Of a stretch of 57,430 nucleotides of DNA, positions 25,566 to 34,886 are shown piece after piece. How positions within the stretch are numbered: the stretch's first letter is position 1; every line of letters begins with the position of its first letter. The notes beneath the pieces were generated by a model, which saw only the letters and a program-made list of their open reading frames with translations, was not told where the DNA came from and searched no databases. The stretch is from Sedimentisphaerales bacterium (lineage in GTDB: Bacteria > Planctomycetota > Phycisphaerae > Sedimentisphaerales > Anaerobacaceae). The position numbers and the translations under genes are program-made. The stretch covers positions 1 through 57,430 of the forward strand of contig JANQHJ010000160.1 in NCBI GenBank assembly GCA_028282745.1. The letters run 5' to 3'.

Positions 25566-26786
25566 ATGCTTAACAAACACGTATTGAAAAACGGTATGGT
25601 GATACTCGGCGAACCGATAGAAGGCGTCGAATCGGTAGCATTTGGATTCCTGTTACCCTGCGGCTCTGCCCTTTTACCGTCCGGCCATTGTGGCGCCGCA
25701 AACATTATCGAAGACTGGATTTTCCGCGGAGCTGATGACCTCGATAATCGGGCCCTGAACGATGCTCTCGATTCTCTTGGCATAAATCGCTCAAGCTCAG
25801 TCGGCACAAACCATATCAGCATTGCGGCAGCTCTTCAGGCTGAGAATCTGTTACCTGCTATTGAGCTATACGCAAAGATCATTACAAAACCAAGGCTCAA
25901 AGACCAGCAGTTTATACCTGCTAAGCAATTGGCCCTTGATGGTATAGCCGCTTTGGAAGACGACCCGAGAACGAAGGTAATGCTGAATCTCTATGAAAAT
26001 TTTTATCCAGCCCCGCTCGGCACAAGCACAACAGGCAAAGCCAAAGATATAAATGATCTAACTGAGGATAAGGTTCGGGCTTTGATAGATGAGCACTTTA
26101 ATTATTCAAAGTCGATCTTTGCCATAGCAGGTAATTATGACTTTGATAAGCTCTGCAAAAAGATGGAAGCTCTTTTCGATATTGAATGCAACCAAAAGAG
26201 CAACGAACTACAGTTGGCCCAGCCCGGACAAAAGTACACTCATTTTGACAACGAGGGCTCTCAGGTCCACATTGGATTAATGACCCCGACTGCCAAACCT
26301 GATGACAAAGACTACTACAACATCCGTACCGCGGTTGCCGTTCTTTCCGGCGGTATGAGCGCAAGATTATTTACAGAAGTCAGAGAAAAACGCGGCTTAT
26401 GCTATGCCATAGGCGCTCGATACCATGGCCTTAAACAAGCTGCTGGTATCGCCTGCTACGCCGGAACAGCCGCGGAAACAGCACAGCAGACTTATGATGT
26501 AACCCGTGAACAATTTGAAAAGCTTCACGAGAATATTACACAGGAAGAAATCGACCGGGCAAAAGCAGGATTAAAATCACAATTAATAATGTCAAGCGAA
26601 TCTACCGCCGCCAGAACAGCTGGTATCGCAGCTGACTATTACCTGCTCTCAAGAGTTCGCAGCCTGGACGAGATAAAAGAAAAGATCGAGCAAACAAGCG
26701 TTGACTCGGTCACTGAATATTTAAAAAACAATAAATTTAATGACTACACGGTAGTGACTATAGGCTCAACCAAAGTTGAGATGTGA
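25566..26786 (+). CDS. M16-family zinc peptidase homologue without the zinc motif
   Basis: The protein has 406 residues with the two-lobed M16B fold: NGMVILGEPIEGVESVAFGFLLPCGS at the start and REKRGLCYAIGARYHG late. Where active members have HxxEH, this one reads ANIIEDW, so the zinc ligands are missing and it should be catalytically dead. The next gene encodes a catalytic partner, matching heterodimeric M16B systems in which one subunit carries the zinc and the other contributes the R/Y pair (here LCYAIGA). ATG 25566 was chosen because family similarity starts at HVLKNGM. The longer frame has no support, and there is no evident ribosome site. Confidence 0.85.
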   Translation: MLNKHVLKNGMVILGEPIEGVESVAFGFLLPCGSALLPSGHCGAANIIEDWIFRGADDLDNRALNDALDSLGINRSSSVGTNHISIAAALQAENLLPAIELYAKIITKPRLKDQQFIPAKQLALDGIAALEDDPRTKVMLNLYENFYPAPLGTSTTGKAKDINDLTEDKVRALIDEHFNYSKSIFAIAGNYDFDKLCKKMEALFDIECNQKSNELQLAQPGQKYTHFDNEGSQVHIGLMTPTAKPDDKDYYNIRTAVAVLSGGMSARLFTEVREKRGLCYAIGARYHGLKQAAGIACYAGTAAETAQQTYDVTREQFEKLHENITQEEIDRAKAGLKSQLIMSSESTAARTAGIAADYYLLSRVRSLDEIKEKIEQTSVDSVTEYLKNNKFNDYTVVTIGSTKVEM

Positions 26787-26789
26787 TAA

Positions 26790-28013
26790 ATGGAATTTAA
26801 AAAAGAAATCCTGGATAATGGTTTAGCTGTAATTGGCGAATTTAATCCCGCCGCCAAATCAGCCGCGGTCGGTTTCTTTGTCAGGGCCGGCTCTCGCGAT
26901 GAAACACCCCAGATAAGCGGTACGTCTCACTTCTTAGAGCACATGATCTTCAAGGGCACAGAAACTCTAAGCCCACTTGAAGTAAATCAGGCTTTCGATG
27001 ACACAGGCGCCCTGTTCAACGCTTTCACCAGCGAAGAAACAACTGTTTATTATGCAGCTGTTTTACCAGAATATCTCGAAGACATTACAAAACTCTGGAG
27101 TCAACTACTTAGGCCTTCACTTCGCGATGAGGATTTTGACCTCGAGAAAAACGTCATCCTCGAAGAAATGGCGATGTACGAAGACATGCCCCATTGGGAC
27201 GTTTTAGATAAAGCCAGAACATTGTATTTCCAGTCGCACCCTTGCGGAAATTCGGTCATCGGTACAAGAAAAAGCATCACAGAACTGACCTCAAAGCAGA
27301 TGCGGGATTACTTTAGTAACCGTTACGCTCCTAATAATATTACTCTTTGCTTTGCGGGTAACTTCGACTGGGACAAAATGATGCAGTTAGCAAAAGACAA
27401 TTGTGGGTACTGGCAATCCCAAACAGTAGAAAGACATCTACTGGATTACGAAGGCGCTGTTAATACTGACAAACTTGAAAAACAAAGCGTCACACGACAA
27501 CACATTTGCCTGGTCAGTAGATTCGTTTCCATGCAGGACAAAAAACGCTACGCTGCTTCTCTCTTAGGAAAAATACTCGGCGATAGCGTCGGATCGAGAT
27601 ACTTCTGGGCACTTGTTGATAACGCTCTCGCCGAAACCGCCTCGGTATCATGCGATTCTATGGATGGAACCGGCGCCATGTTCAGCTACATCCGCTGCAG
27701 CAATGAAAACGAACCGAAAGTAATTGATACCCTGCGAAACATCTTCAAAGAGATCGAATCTAACGGAATGACCCAAGTCGAGCTCACTGCCGCAAAAAAT
27801 AAAACTCTAAGTGCCCTGGCCCTTAAAAACGAGGTGCCTATGGGCAGGCTTATCACTGTTGGATTTAACTGGCTATACCTGAATGAATACCGCGACATCG
27901 AGGCAGATATCGAAGCTATCAAAACTGTGACACTTGACGAGGTAAACAGCCTTATCAACCAGCTCAAGCCGGGAAATTTTTCAAGATTTACCATCTGCGG
28001 CACCGCCCAATAA
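26790..28013 (+). CDS. M16-family zinc peptidase, catalytic subunit
   Basis: The protein has 407 residues. The inverted zinc motif HFLEH in GTSHFLEHMIFKG (near residue 50) is intact, with the downstream Glu in LEKNVILEEMAMYEDMP. The C-terminal half lacks the usual R-Y substrate motif of the partner family, so active-site completion by the preceding protein is likely. Three bases separate it from that gene. M16 peptidases degrade peptides and misfolded fragments; no signal peptide is seen, so the pair probably works in the cytoplasm. Confidence 0.93.
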   Translation: MEFKKEILDNGLAVIGEFNPAAKSAAVGFFVRAGSRDETPQISGTSHFLEHMIFKGTETLSPLEVNQAFDDTGALFNAFTSEETTVYYAAVLPEYLEDITKLWSQLLRPSLRDEDFDLEKNVILEEMAMYEDMPHWDVLDKARTLYFQSHPCGNSVIGTRKSITELTSKQMRDYFSNRYAPNNITLCFAGNFDWDKMMQLAKDNCGYWQSQTVERHLLDYEGAVNTDKLEKQSVTRQHICLVSRFVSMQDKKRYAASLLGKILGDSVGSRYFWALVDNALAETASVSCDSMDGTGAMFSYIRCSNENEPKVIDTLRNIFKEIESNGMTQVELTAAKNKTLSALALKNEVPMGRLITVGFNWLYLNEYRDIEADIEAIKTVTLDEVNSLINQLKPGNFSRFTICGTAQ

Positions 28014-28097
28014 CAGCAAATCGGCCCTTACACCATAATACCCTTGATTTACTGTCTTACCTATATTAAACTAATAGGTGAGTTGGAGATTGTGCTG

Positions 28098-28520
28098 ATG
28101 GAACCTGAAAATGACAATATAAACGAGAAAAAAGCGAACGAGCCCTTCCAGCGCGCCAATAATGAAGATTCCAGCAAAAAATCCGATCCAAAGCAAAAAA
28201 ATAAGCCGCTTGAGCCATCTGAATTAATGGCTGATGTCGACAAGGCTAATAAAGATACTAATGACAAACAAGACAGAGCGGACATCCCCCGCTTCAACAT
28301 CGCCTCGAAAATCGCTCCGAGAATAAGACGTGCCACTGCCTCTAAAAGAATAGCCCCTTCTGCTCAAAAATCGCAAAAAGCAGAGGCAATCAAATCTAAC
28401 AGGATAAATATCGCAGACACATACTCTAAGCCGCGATTTAATCCCATCATTGCAGAAATCGTGGCAAGAGATATTCAGAAACTCAGAAGGGCAAATGGAT
28501 TAGCAAATAATAATTGTTGA
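28098..28520 (+). CDS. Hydrophilic basic protein of unknown function
   Basis: The protein has 140 residues. The first 70 or so are low-complexity and charged (Lys, Asp, Glu, Asn). The second half is strongly basic, with Arg/Lys-Ala-Ser segments such as ASKIAPRIRRATASKRIAPS. It ends in a short conserved-looking helix, FNPIIAEIVARDIQKLRRA. No known domain is recognised. ATG 28098 has GGAG about nine bases upstream, and the longer frame has no ribosome site. The basic middle may bind nucleic acid, but that is inference. It follows the M16 pair by 84 bases and could be cotranscribed. Confidence 0.5.
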   Translation: MEPENDNINEKKANEPFQRANNEDSSKKSDPKQKNKPLEPSELMADVDKANKDTNDKQDRADIPRFNIASKIAPRIRRATASKRIAPSAQKSQKAEAIKSNRINIADTYSKPRFNPIIAEIVARDIQKLRRANGLANNNC

Positions 28521-28524
28521 GTCT

Positions 28525-29391
28525 TTAATTATCATCAAAAAGCCATTTATTGCTGAAGAGTTCTAAATCATTAACGTCAACAAAATTACTATCGTCAATG
28601 TCACATCTACAATAAGATGGATGGTTGGTATCCGTGATCCCATTGGGATCCATAATCTCATTACAGTCCGCCAACCAATCCTTGGCAATTAGTGAAAAAT
28701 CGAGCAAGTTAACTTTACAATCAGTATTAATGTCCTCATCAATCACTTCACATAATTCCAGAAAGTCAACCGCCAAAAAACTTTCGACCTTCGAATCATT
28801 GCTATCACTCACCAATAATTTAAGCCAATAATATCCACCATCATTGGGCCCCAATGTATAATTGAACAATTGCCAACCGAAAGTGGAGCCGCCGGGATAG
28901 TTCTCATTGCTATCGGGTGCGATTTGATTAACATCAATTTCAACTATTGCTATTTCGCTCAATCCTTGATTAGGATCAGGAACAAGTTTGATATATCCAA
29001 AATCATTCCACTCCGCCCAATCGTATGTCCCGAAAAAATAATAGCCCGATATGGTCTGATTCGAGTGAAGGAAAACTTTCTGTTTTGCCAAGGCATACAG
29101 CGGGGAACCTTCGCTTCCATCTGTACGCAAACGCAAAAAATAATTACCCTCTACGGGATTTAATCCAACATTAGGGTCTATTTGCCAATTCCCGGATTCA
29201 TTTGGATCGGGTTTAAAATTACTTAATACTTCAGCATAATACTCCGAAATCCAACCGACAGGGGTATTTATATCAAGCGAAGAATTTGGCTCGGAATCTT
29301 CAAAACCACCGTAATTCAAACCCAGACCAATAGAGCTTAGAAAAGACACAAAAACAAAAATATATAGATATAGAAAACGACAGTTTTTCAT
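28525..29391 (-). CDS. Secreted protein with C-terminal dockerin-like repeats
   Basis: The protein has 288 residues. A signal peptide (hydrophobic LYIFVFVSFLSSIGLG) is followed by a beta-sandwich-like domain of about 190 residues. It opens with NYGGFEDSEPNSS, the usual start of planctomycete extracellular (PEP-CTERM-like) proteins. At the C-terminus are two dockerin-like segments, DINTDCKVNLLDFSLIAKDW and DIDDSNFVDVNDLELFSNKW, with Ca-binding Asp/Asn spacing. There is no enzyme motif. It probably belongs to the extracellular dockerin-tagged set, as does the cyclophilin at 15887. Confidence 0.7.
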   Translation of the reverse strand: MKNCRFLYLYIFVFVSFLSSIGLGLNYGGFEDSEPNSSLDINTPVGWISEYYAEVLSNFKPDPNESGNWQIDPNVGLNPVEGNYFLRLRTDGSEGSPLYALAKQKVFLHSNQTISGYYFFGTYDWAEWNDFGYIKLVPDPNQGLSEIAIVEIDVNQIAPDSNENYPGGSTFGWQLFNYTLGPNDGGYYWLKLLVSDSNDSKVESFLAVDFLELCEVIDEDINTDCKVNLLDFSLIAKDWLADCNEIMDPNGITDTNHPSYCRCDIDDSNFVDVNDLELFSNKWLFDDN

Positions 29392-29620
29392 TACGACCCC
29401 ATTTATGGCAGATACTGTCCATATTATAATAAAATTATGGACACCTTTTCAATAATATAATGTCTAACTCCAGCCCAATTTAGCCCAAAAAACTTATTTT
29501 TTTACACATAAAACCTAAGTCCAAGTATAATACGGCTTTATGGGAATGCCGAATGGCTGTTTATCTCTGTTAACACAAAATGATCAAATTAAACATCGAC
29601 ATAAGTACTTTTTTTCAAGT

Positions 29621-29649
29621 TTGACGCAAATATTATTAAAAGATATAAT
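29621..29649 (+). promoter_or_regulatory. Sigma-70 promoter of thiC
   Basis: TTGACG (29621-29626), a 17-base spacer and TATAAT (29644-29649). The predicted start near 29656 lies in the first strand of riboswitch helix P1, so the transcript begins almost directly with the aptamer. Confidence 0.85.
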
Positions 29650-29652
29650 GCT

Positions 29653-29777
29653 TTAGTTCACTAGGGGTGGCTTATTATTAAATAGCCTGAGATGAAACCC
29701 TTTGAACCTGAACAGGACAGTCCGATATTGGCCATGCCTGCGTAGGAAAGTGATTATTAGAATTGCGTATGAACTAA
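29653..29777 (+). promoter_or_regulatory. TPP riboswitch (THI element) upstream of thiC
   Basis: The P1 strands TTAGTTCA (29653-29660) and TGAACTAA (29770-29777) are exactly complementary. Inside are the family signatures GGGGTGG, CTGAGATGA, ACCCTTTGAACCTGAACAGG and CTGCGTAGGAAAGTG. It binds thiamine pyrophosphate. A terminator hairpin lies directly downstream, so control is probably premature termination in TPP-replete cells. Confidence 0.96.
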
Positions 29778-29782
29778 GTTAC

Positions 29783-29813
29783 AAATCGCTTCCCTGCGAA
29801 GCGATTTTTTATT
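29783..29813 (+). terminator. Riboswitch-controlled terminator before thiC
   Basis: AAATCGCTTC (29783-29792) pairs perfectly with GAAGCGATTT (29798-29807) around CCTGC, followed by a T-rich tail. It sits five bases after riboswitch P1 and 16 bases before the thiC ATG, as expected for an expression-platform terminator. Confidence 0.85.
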
Positions 29814-29828
29814 TTTTGGGTGCATACA

Positions 29829-31151
29829 ATGAAAACACAAATAATTGATGCCCGTAACGGGCTAATTACCGAACAAGTAAAATTTATTGCCGAAATTGAA
29901 GGTTTGCAGCCACAGTTACTCTGCGACGAAGTCGCCGCCGGTAGAGTGGTTATCCCAGCCAATAAGTCGCACATTAAGTCCAACCTTAAGCCCATGGGCA
30001 TCGGCAGAGTTCTCACAACAAAAATAAACGCTAATATCGGCGCCAGCAGTATCCGCTCGACTATAGAAGATGAGATCCGCAAAATGAACATCGCCATCGA
30101 AGCAGGTGCCGATACGGTCATGGACCTGAGTACAGGCTGTAATTTAGACCATATCAGGGAACAGCTCCTTGCCGAATGTACAGTGCCGTTCGGAACCGTA
30201 CCTATCTATCAAGTAATAGAAAGCCGTAACGTCGAGCAGATAGACCGTGACTCGATACTCGAAGTTATTGAAAAGCAAGCAAAACAAGGAGTAGATTTTT
30301 TCACCATTCATGCAGGCTTACTGCGAGAGCACCTGCCTTTGCTTGAAAAAAGAATAGCCGGAATAGTAAGCCGGGGCGGTGCCCTGCTCGCTAAATGGAT
30401 GCTTCATCACGAAAAGCAAAATCCACTATACGAAATGTTCGACGATTTATGTGATATTATGGCCGAATATGATGTCTGCTTCTCACTCGGTGACGGCCTA
30501 AGGCCCGGTGCCATAGCTGACGCCACCGATGACGCTCAGATAGCTGAACTAAGAACACTTGGAGAGCTTACCCAGAGAGCACAGGAAAAAGGCTGTCAGG
30601 TAATGGTCGAGGGCCCCGGACATGTACCTTTCGATCAGATACAGAAGAACATGGAACTTCAGATGGAAATATGCAACGGCGCCCCTTTCTATGTACTCGG
30701 CCCGCTCGTCACCGACATCGCACCAGGCTACGATCACATAACTTCCGCCATCGGAGGTACAGCCGCGGCATTCTACGGAGCTTCTTATTTATGTTACGTT
30801 ACTCCAAGTGAGCATCTTGGCTTGCCCACTACTGAAGACGTACGGGCTGGTGTTATTGCCTCGAAAATTGCAGCCCATGCAGCCGATATAGCAAGGGGCA
30901 TTAAAGGTGCCGCCGATAGAGATAAAAGACTAAGCATCGCCCGCGCGGATCTTAACTGGGCCGACCATCTTGGCGAATCGCTCGACCCTCAAACAGCTCG
31001 AAAGATCCGACAACGTACATGTAAAGAAATCGCTGAAAATGAAAAGCTAAATGCCGACTATTGTACAATGTGCGGCAAACAGTGGTGCTCCGTCAGAACA
31101 AACAAGGAAATCAGACAGGCTATTAAAGAGGAAAGGCTCGTAAGACCCTAA
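29829..31151 (+). CDS. thiC: Phosphomethylpyrimidine synthase
   Basis: This radical-SAM enzyme converts 5-aminoimidazole ribotide to HMP-phosphate in thiamine synthesis. At 440 residues it matches the shorter ThiC class. The C-terminal cluster motif is CTMCGKQWC (near residue 417). Other conserved stretches are DLSTGCNLDHIREQ, EGPGHVPFDQIQKNM and FYVLGPLVTDIAPGYDHI. ATG 29829 is used; the in-frame GTG nine bases upstream is less likely. No clear Shine-Dalgarno precedes it. It is under a TPP riboswitch and has no other thi gene beside it. Its stop overlaps that of the convergent lptG. Confidence 0.97.
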   Translation: MKTQIIDARNGLITEQVKFIAEIEGLQPQLLCDEVAAGRVVIPANKSHIKSNLKPMGIGRVLTTKINANIGASSIRSTIEDEIRKMNIAIEAGADTVMDLSTGCNLDHIREQLLAECTVPFGTVPIYQVIESRNVEQIDRDSILEVIEKQAKQGVDFFTIHAGLLREHLPLLEKRIAGIVSRGGALLAKWMLHHEKQNPLYEMFDDLCDIMAEYDVCFSLGDGLRPGAIADATDDAQIAELRTLGELTQRAQEKGCQVMVEGPGHVPFDQIQKNMELQMEICNGAPFYVLGPLVTDIAPGYDHITSAIGGTAAAFYGASYLCYVTPSEHLGLPTTEDVRAGVIASKIAAHAADIARGIKGAADRDKRLSIARADLNWADHLGESLDPQTARKIRQRTCKEIAENEKLNADYCTMCGKQWCSVRTNKEIRQAIKEERLVRP

Positions 31152-32245
31152 GTCTTCATCGAATCGACTTCAACTACAGCTATCGGTAAAAAGATAACTA
31201 TTGGAAGCCATGCCCATACTTCCGGCATTATATTGAAGAATGTCTCCGCTGCCATTAATTTACAAGCAAACGTTATCAGATAACAAGACAATGTAATGCT
31301 AAAGCTTGTCATTATCGCCGATTTCATACTGCGGGGATCACGGCAAATTAACAAAGGAAGTGATATCATTAACATTACAAGATTAATGATCGGATCGGTA
31401 ATACGAAAATGTTTCTGGCTGTAAAGCTGTTTAACGTCCCGCAGATTAGTACCGGTACTTGCCAATGCCGAAATATCCGCAAAGCTCAGCAAGGTAATAT
31501 TGCTCGCTCGCTGCCTGATAGGAATATCATCCGGTTCGACATCTGTATCCCAATATTGAATTGGAACCGGAACCTTGGAGATATTTTTTTCCGCGTAAAT
31601 TCCTTCTTCCAGCTCCCATCTCTTCGTATCTTTATTATAAACGGCACTTTTAGCATCGATCACGCCGGTAACCACCCAGTCGATTGAATTTTGCTTCCGT
31701 GCCCTTGTAAAGATGGTCGGATACGATATCCGGTTATCTTTATCGCTGAATCCCTGGGCACAAAGAACCGAGCCTTTGCTGTCAATAATAAAATCAACGT
31801 CATAGGTTATCTGTCCCGGCAGATCGTCATGAGAACGAACAAGACGAGGTGCTAACGTCGGTATTATCATTTCCTGGTCTATTATTAACACGCCTGTAAA
31901 CACTAACGAAAGAACTACGATGGGAACCATCAACCGCTTCAGGCTCACTCCCGATGCCATTACAGCTATCAACTCACCACAACGAACTAACCTGCCTAAT
32001 GAGAACACTGCCGCCACAACAGTTATCATCCCGGCAAAGTCACGGAAATACAATGAACTGTGCATCAGATAATAGCTTATAATATTCTTACTGACACGGT
32101 AAAAACCAATGTCGCTATGATGCTCGGCAAACTCATCGATGTTCATAAACAAATCGATCATTACGCGCAAGCCGACCAAAACCGCGAAAGCGATCCCATA
32201 GCCGACTAAAAAATTCTTAGCAATATATTTATCAAGCAGTTTCAA
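31148..32245 (-). CDS. lptG: LPS export system permease, LptG-type
   Basis: The protein has 365 residues: an LptF/LptG (YjgP/YjgQ) inner-membrane permease that moves lipopolysaccharide out of the membrane with LptB. It has helices at about 13-33, 60-80 and 95-125, a periplasmic beta-jellyroll domain (about 135-270) and three C-terminal helices. Signatures include RCGELIAVMASGVSLKRLMVPI. The start is TTG at 32245, three bases after the lptF stop, with AGGA upstream, so the two genes are translationally coupled. Assignment to G over F is by size and gene order. It overlaps thiC by four bases at the stop. Confidence 0.85.
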   Translation of the reverse strand: MKLLDKYIAKNFLVGYGIAFAVLVGLRVMIDLFMNIDEFAEHHSDIGFYRVSKNIISYYLMHSSLYFRDFAGMITVVAAVFSLGRLVRCGELIAVMASGVSLKRLMVPIVVLSLVFTGVLIIDQEMIIPTLAPRLVRSHDDLPGQITYDVDFIIDSKGSVLCAQGFSDKDNRISYPTIFTRARKQNSIDWVVTGVIDAKSAVYNKDTKRWELEEGIYAEKNISKVPVPIQYWDTDVEPDDIPIRQRASNITLLSFADISALASTGTNLRDVKQLYSQKHFRITDPIINLVMLMISLPLLICRDPRSMKSAIMTSFSITLSCYLITFACKLMAAETFFNIMPEVWAWLPIVIFLPIAVVEVDSMKT

Positions 32246-32248
32246 TTT

Positions 32249-33877
32249 CTAATTCCTGAGTAACTTGCGTAACAGCCAGCATGCTGCGATTAATACTCCC
32301 GCAAAACTAAGCCACATTACTAAAATACCATTGGTAACTCCGGTTTGATTCTTCGCGAGATTCTTGCCCATCATAATACTTACCAGCAATAATCCGGCAG
32401 GTATAACACTTACGCCGAAAGCTATAAGCATATGTCCGCCACGGTAATTGATACCAAGCACGATGCCTATCACAATCAAAGGCACACAGCCGATACCAAA
32501 GACCAGTCTCGTATGAATTTCAGCGGTGATCGCAGTGAAAACCTTATTCATCTGCCTCTGCAGCCCATATTGAAAGGAAACCAGCTTTGAGCTTTGATTG
32601 CCAGCCAGTATCTTCTCAACCGAAACCGGGCTCACAACACTCAAAACATCATCAGACTTAAGATGGTCATTAACCGACCCCGGCAGTATAAGCCCTTTAA
32701 CATATTCCCTGCCGACAGCATGACCAGCTGAACCGTCTGCTTTTTTCCAGTGTGGACTTATCAGCTCCATTTTCAGTGTCGGAGCAAACTCATCACCTTC
32801 GAGCCTTAAAGCCCCTTCCTGGCAGGAAAGAGTGCGAATAGTCTCCTTCGTATCCGAATCATATTCGAGTATATTCACTCGGCCTAATAACCTGACCCGC
32901 ATTTCCTTATCCTTGGGATTAGTATTAGCGGCTACCTGCTTGGCAGAAAATTTTACCGAGCTCGTCGCGCCGATAACTTCATACATATTATTAACATCAC
33001 CTGCCACCTTAGAGTTGATGTCTTTAGCTAAAAGTTCAATAACCAGCTGCTGGTACGCATCACGAGCTTCTTTATCGACCTCGCCGAACAGCAATGGATC
33101 AGCCTGTATCGCTCTCATCTCCTGTATCTTTTTAAAGCTGATATTATCCTGCAGCATCGAAGGAAACTCATCGGTAACGGCAAATCTCTCCAGATACCCC
33201 CAGCCTTCTTCTTCATCTCCCATTTTATACAGATTCATAGTCAATATCTGAACCTGGTGAAGGGCCTTACCTGGGCTGGATGCGAATGTTATTTTCGCAC
33301 TCTCTGCGATTATCTTTCTCGTTATCCTGCCGCCCTGCACTTCGGTAACAATAACACCACTGAGTATATCATTTTCATTGTCGGCGTAATCCGCAAAGAT
33401 CCTGTACGCCCCGTCATCCGATTCCAACTCATAATAGCCTTTACGCTGGATATTACGGAAAAGTATCTGCTTGGCGTCGGTCTTGATATGTTCCTCGGCC
33501 TTATGCACATACACCGGAACCGTATGAAAGCTCATTATCAAATTTACTATCGTCACCACTATCGCCAGCGCCAGCCCAGGATACATCAGTGTAAATAAGC
33601 TTATACCGCTGGCTCGGCACGCATCAAGCTCATTATCGCCCGCGATGCGCCCATAAACCAACGCTGCCGCGAATAATGCCGCTATAGGCAAAACGAAAGT
33701 TAGCGTAATAGGAATTGAATAAATCAACAGATGCAATACCTGGACAGGCCCAACCCCATATTCCTGGATCGGCTGCAAAATGCTGCCCAGACTCAATATC
33801 AAAGTCAACGCTACCGTTGTCAGAATAAAAACCTTCAGCAGTTCACGCAATATGTACCTGTGAAGGATGAATACCAT
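32249..33877 (-). CDS. lptF: LPS export system permease, LptF-type
   Basis: The protein has 542 residues, about 175 longer than E. coli LptF. The extra length lies in the periplasmic domain (about 120-440). The membrane parts are typical: LHRYILRELLKVFILTTVALT at the N-terminus, then DNELDACRASGISLFTLMYP, and a C-terminal four-helix block. It would pair with LptG and an LptB ATPase encoded elsewhere. Presence of lptF, lptG and lpxB in one window supports an LPS-bearing outer membrane. The enlarged periplasmic insert could reflect a different partner or bridge. Confidence 0.85.
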   Translation of the reverse strand: MVFILHRYILRELLKVFILTTVALTLILSLGSILQPIQEYGVGPVQVLHLLIYSIPITLTFVLPIAALFAAALVYGRIAGDNELDACRASGISLFTLMYPGLALAIVVTIVNLIMSFHTVPVYVHKAEEHIKTDAKQILFRNIQRKGYYELESDDGAYRIFADYADNENDILSGVIVTEVQGGRITRKIIAESAKITFASSPGKALHQVQILTMNLYKMGDEEEGWGYLERFAVTDEFPSMLQDNISFKKIQEMRAIQADPLLFGEVDKEARDAYQQLVIELLAKDINSKVAGDVNNMYEVIGATSSVKFSAKQVAANTNPKDKEMRVRLLGRVNILEYDSDTKETIRTLSCQEGALRLEGDEFAPTLKMELISPHWKKADGSAGHAVGREYVKGLILPGSVNDHLKSDDVLSVVSPVSVEKILAGNQSSKLVSFQYGLQRQMNKVFTAITAEIHTRLVFGIGCVPLIVIGIVLGINYRGGHMLIAFGVSVIPAGLLLVSIMMGKNLAKNQTGVTNGILVMWLSFAGVLIAACWLLRKLLRN

Positions 33878-34007
33878 TTATTTAAGCACTCCATTGCAAA
33901 ACAATAACGTTGCGACTCGTTCTAATTTATGAATGCTCTATTGTAGTTGTTCCAGTTAATTTGCCAATAAAATTATTAGCTAATCAATTATTGTTAAAAT
34001 GGGTAGC

Positions 34008-34886
34008 TTAATCGATCGCCATAACAACACGAAAGCCTAAATTATGCCTGTCGGCATCCTGCGGCCTCTGGCTCCTGTTAGCGCTGCGAAGCTTTTCCGG
34101 ATTACAATCCCAGCCGCCGCCTCTTACTACACGGAAGCCTTTGTCCTTGTCATATAAAGGATCCTTCTCAGGACTCATCTTATAAAAATCACCTTTATGT
34201 TTATCCCTGCAGAATTCCCATACATTACCGTGCATATCATGCAGACCAAAAGCGTTCGGAGCAAAACTTCCGACCTTCATGGTACGTTTAAGAGGTTTGA
34301 CTTTGGGCGAACCGTTATACGAATCATCCCAGTCATAATTCGCCTGTTTATAAGTTATCTGCTCACCCGTAAAGAAAGCTGTCGTCGTCCCTGCCCTACA
34401 GGCATATTCCCACTGAGCCTCGGTTGGAAGAGTAATATTCTTTTCAGTCTTTTGTGACGCCTGCCGGCAGAACATCATAGCCTGGTTCCATTCGATATTT
34501 TCCGCCGGAAGATCGGCTCCCATAAACTTAAACGCCTTATCAGGTGTCATAAGAGACGTGTATTGCTTTTGTGTAATTTCATATTTACCCATATAAAATG
34601 GCTTTGTGATAGTCACCAGGTGCACGGGCCCTTCATCGCTTTTTCTCTTTAGTTCATAAGCCGGCGAACCCATCTCGAAAGTACCAGCCGGTATCAACAC
34701 AAACACAATATTAACATCTTCAGCTATTTGTACGCTCTTCTCGACTGGAATTCCCAGCTTTTTAGCCGTCGCCGCCTGAAGCAGCTTAGCCTCTTCGGGT
34801 TTTTTAGGAATCCGCTTCTCAGATGGTGCCGCTGCATGGGTTACAAAAACAAGAAGTGCCAGTAAGATCAATACATACTTGCTCAT
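34008..34886 (-). CDS. Exported SUMF1/FGE-fold protein
   Basis: The protein has 292 residues with a signal peptide (LILLALLVFVTHAAA). The SUMF1 domain (about 60-290) has the family phrases VLIPAGTFEMGSP, LPTEAQWEYACRAGT, NAFGLHDMHGNVWEFCRD and RVVRGGGWDCNP...NLGFR. Against human SUMF1, the first active cysteine aligns with the Cys of GGGWDC, but the second (five residues on) is Leu. Formylglycine-generating activity is therefore unlikely. Such proteins often act as lectin-like, lipoprotein-associated or signalling modules. It runs opposite to the related gene at 35333. Confidence 0.8.
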   Translation of the reverse strand: MSKYVLILLALLVFVTHAAAPSEKRIPKKPEEAKLLQAATAKKLGIPVEKSVQIAEDVNIVFVLIPAGTFEMGSPAYELKRKSDEGPVHLVTITKPFYMGKYEITQKQYTSLMTPDKAFKFMGADLPAENIEWNQAMMFCRQASQKTEKNITLPTEAQWEYACRAGTTTAFFTGEQITYKQANYDWDDSYNGSPKVKPLKRTMKVGSFAPNAFGLHDMHGNVWEFCRDKHKGDFYKMSPEKDPLYDKDKGFRVVRGGGWDCNPEKLRSANRSQRPQDADRHNLGFRVVMAID

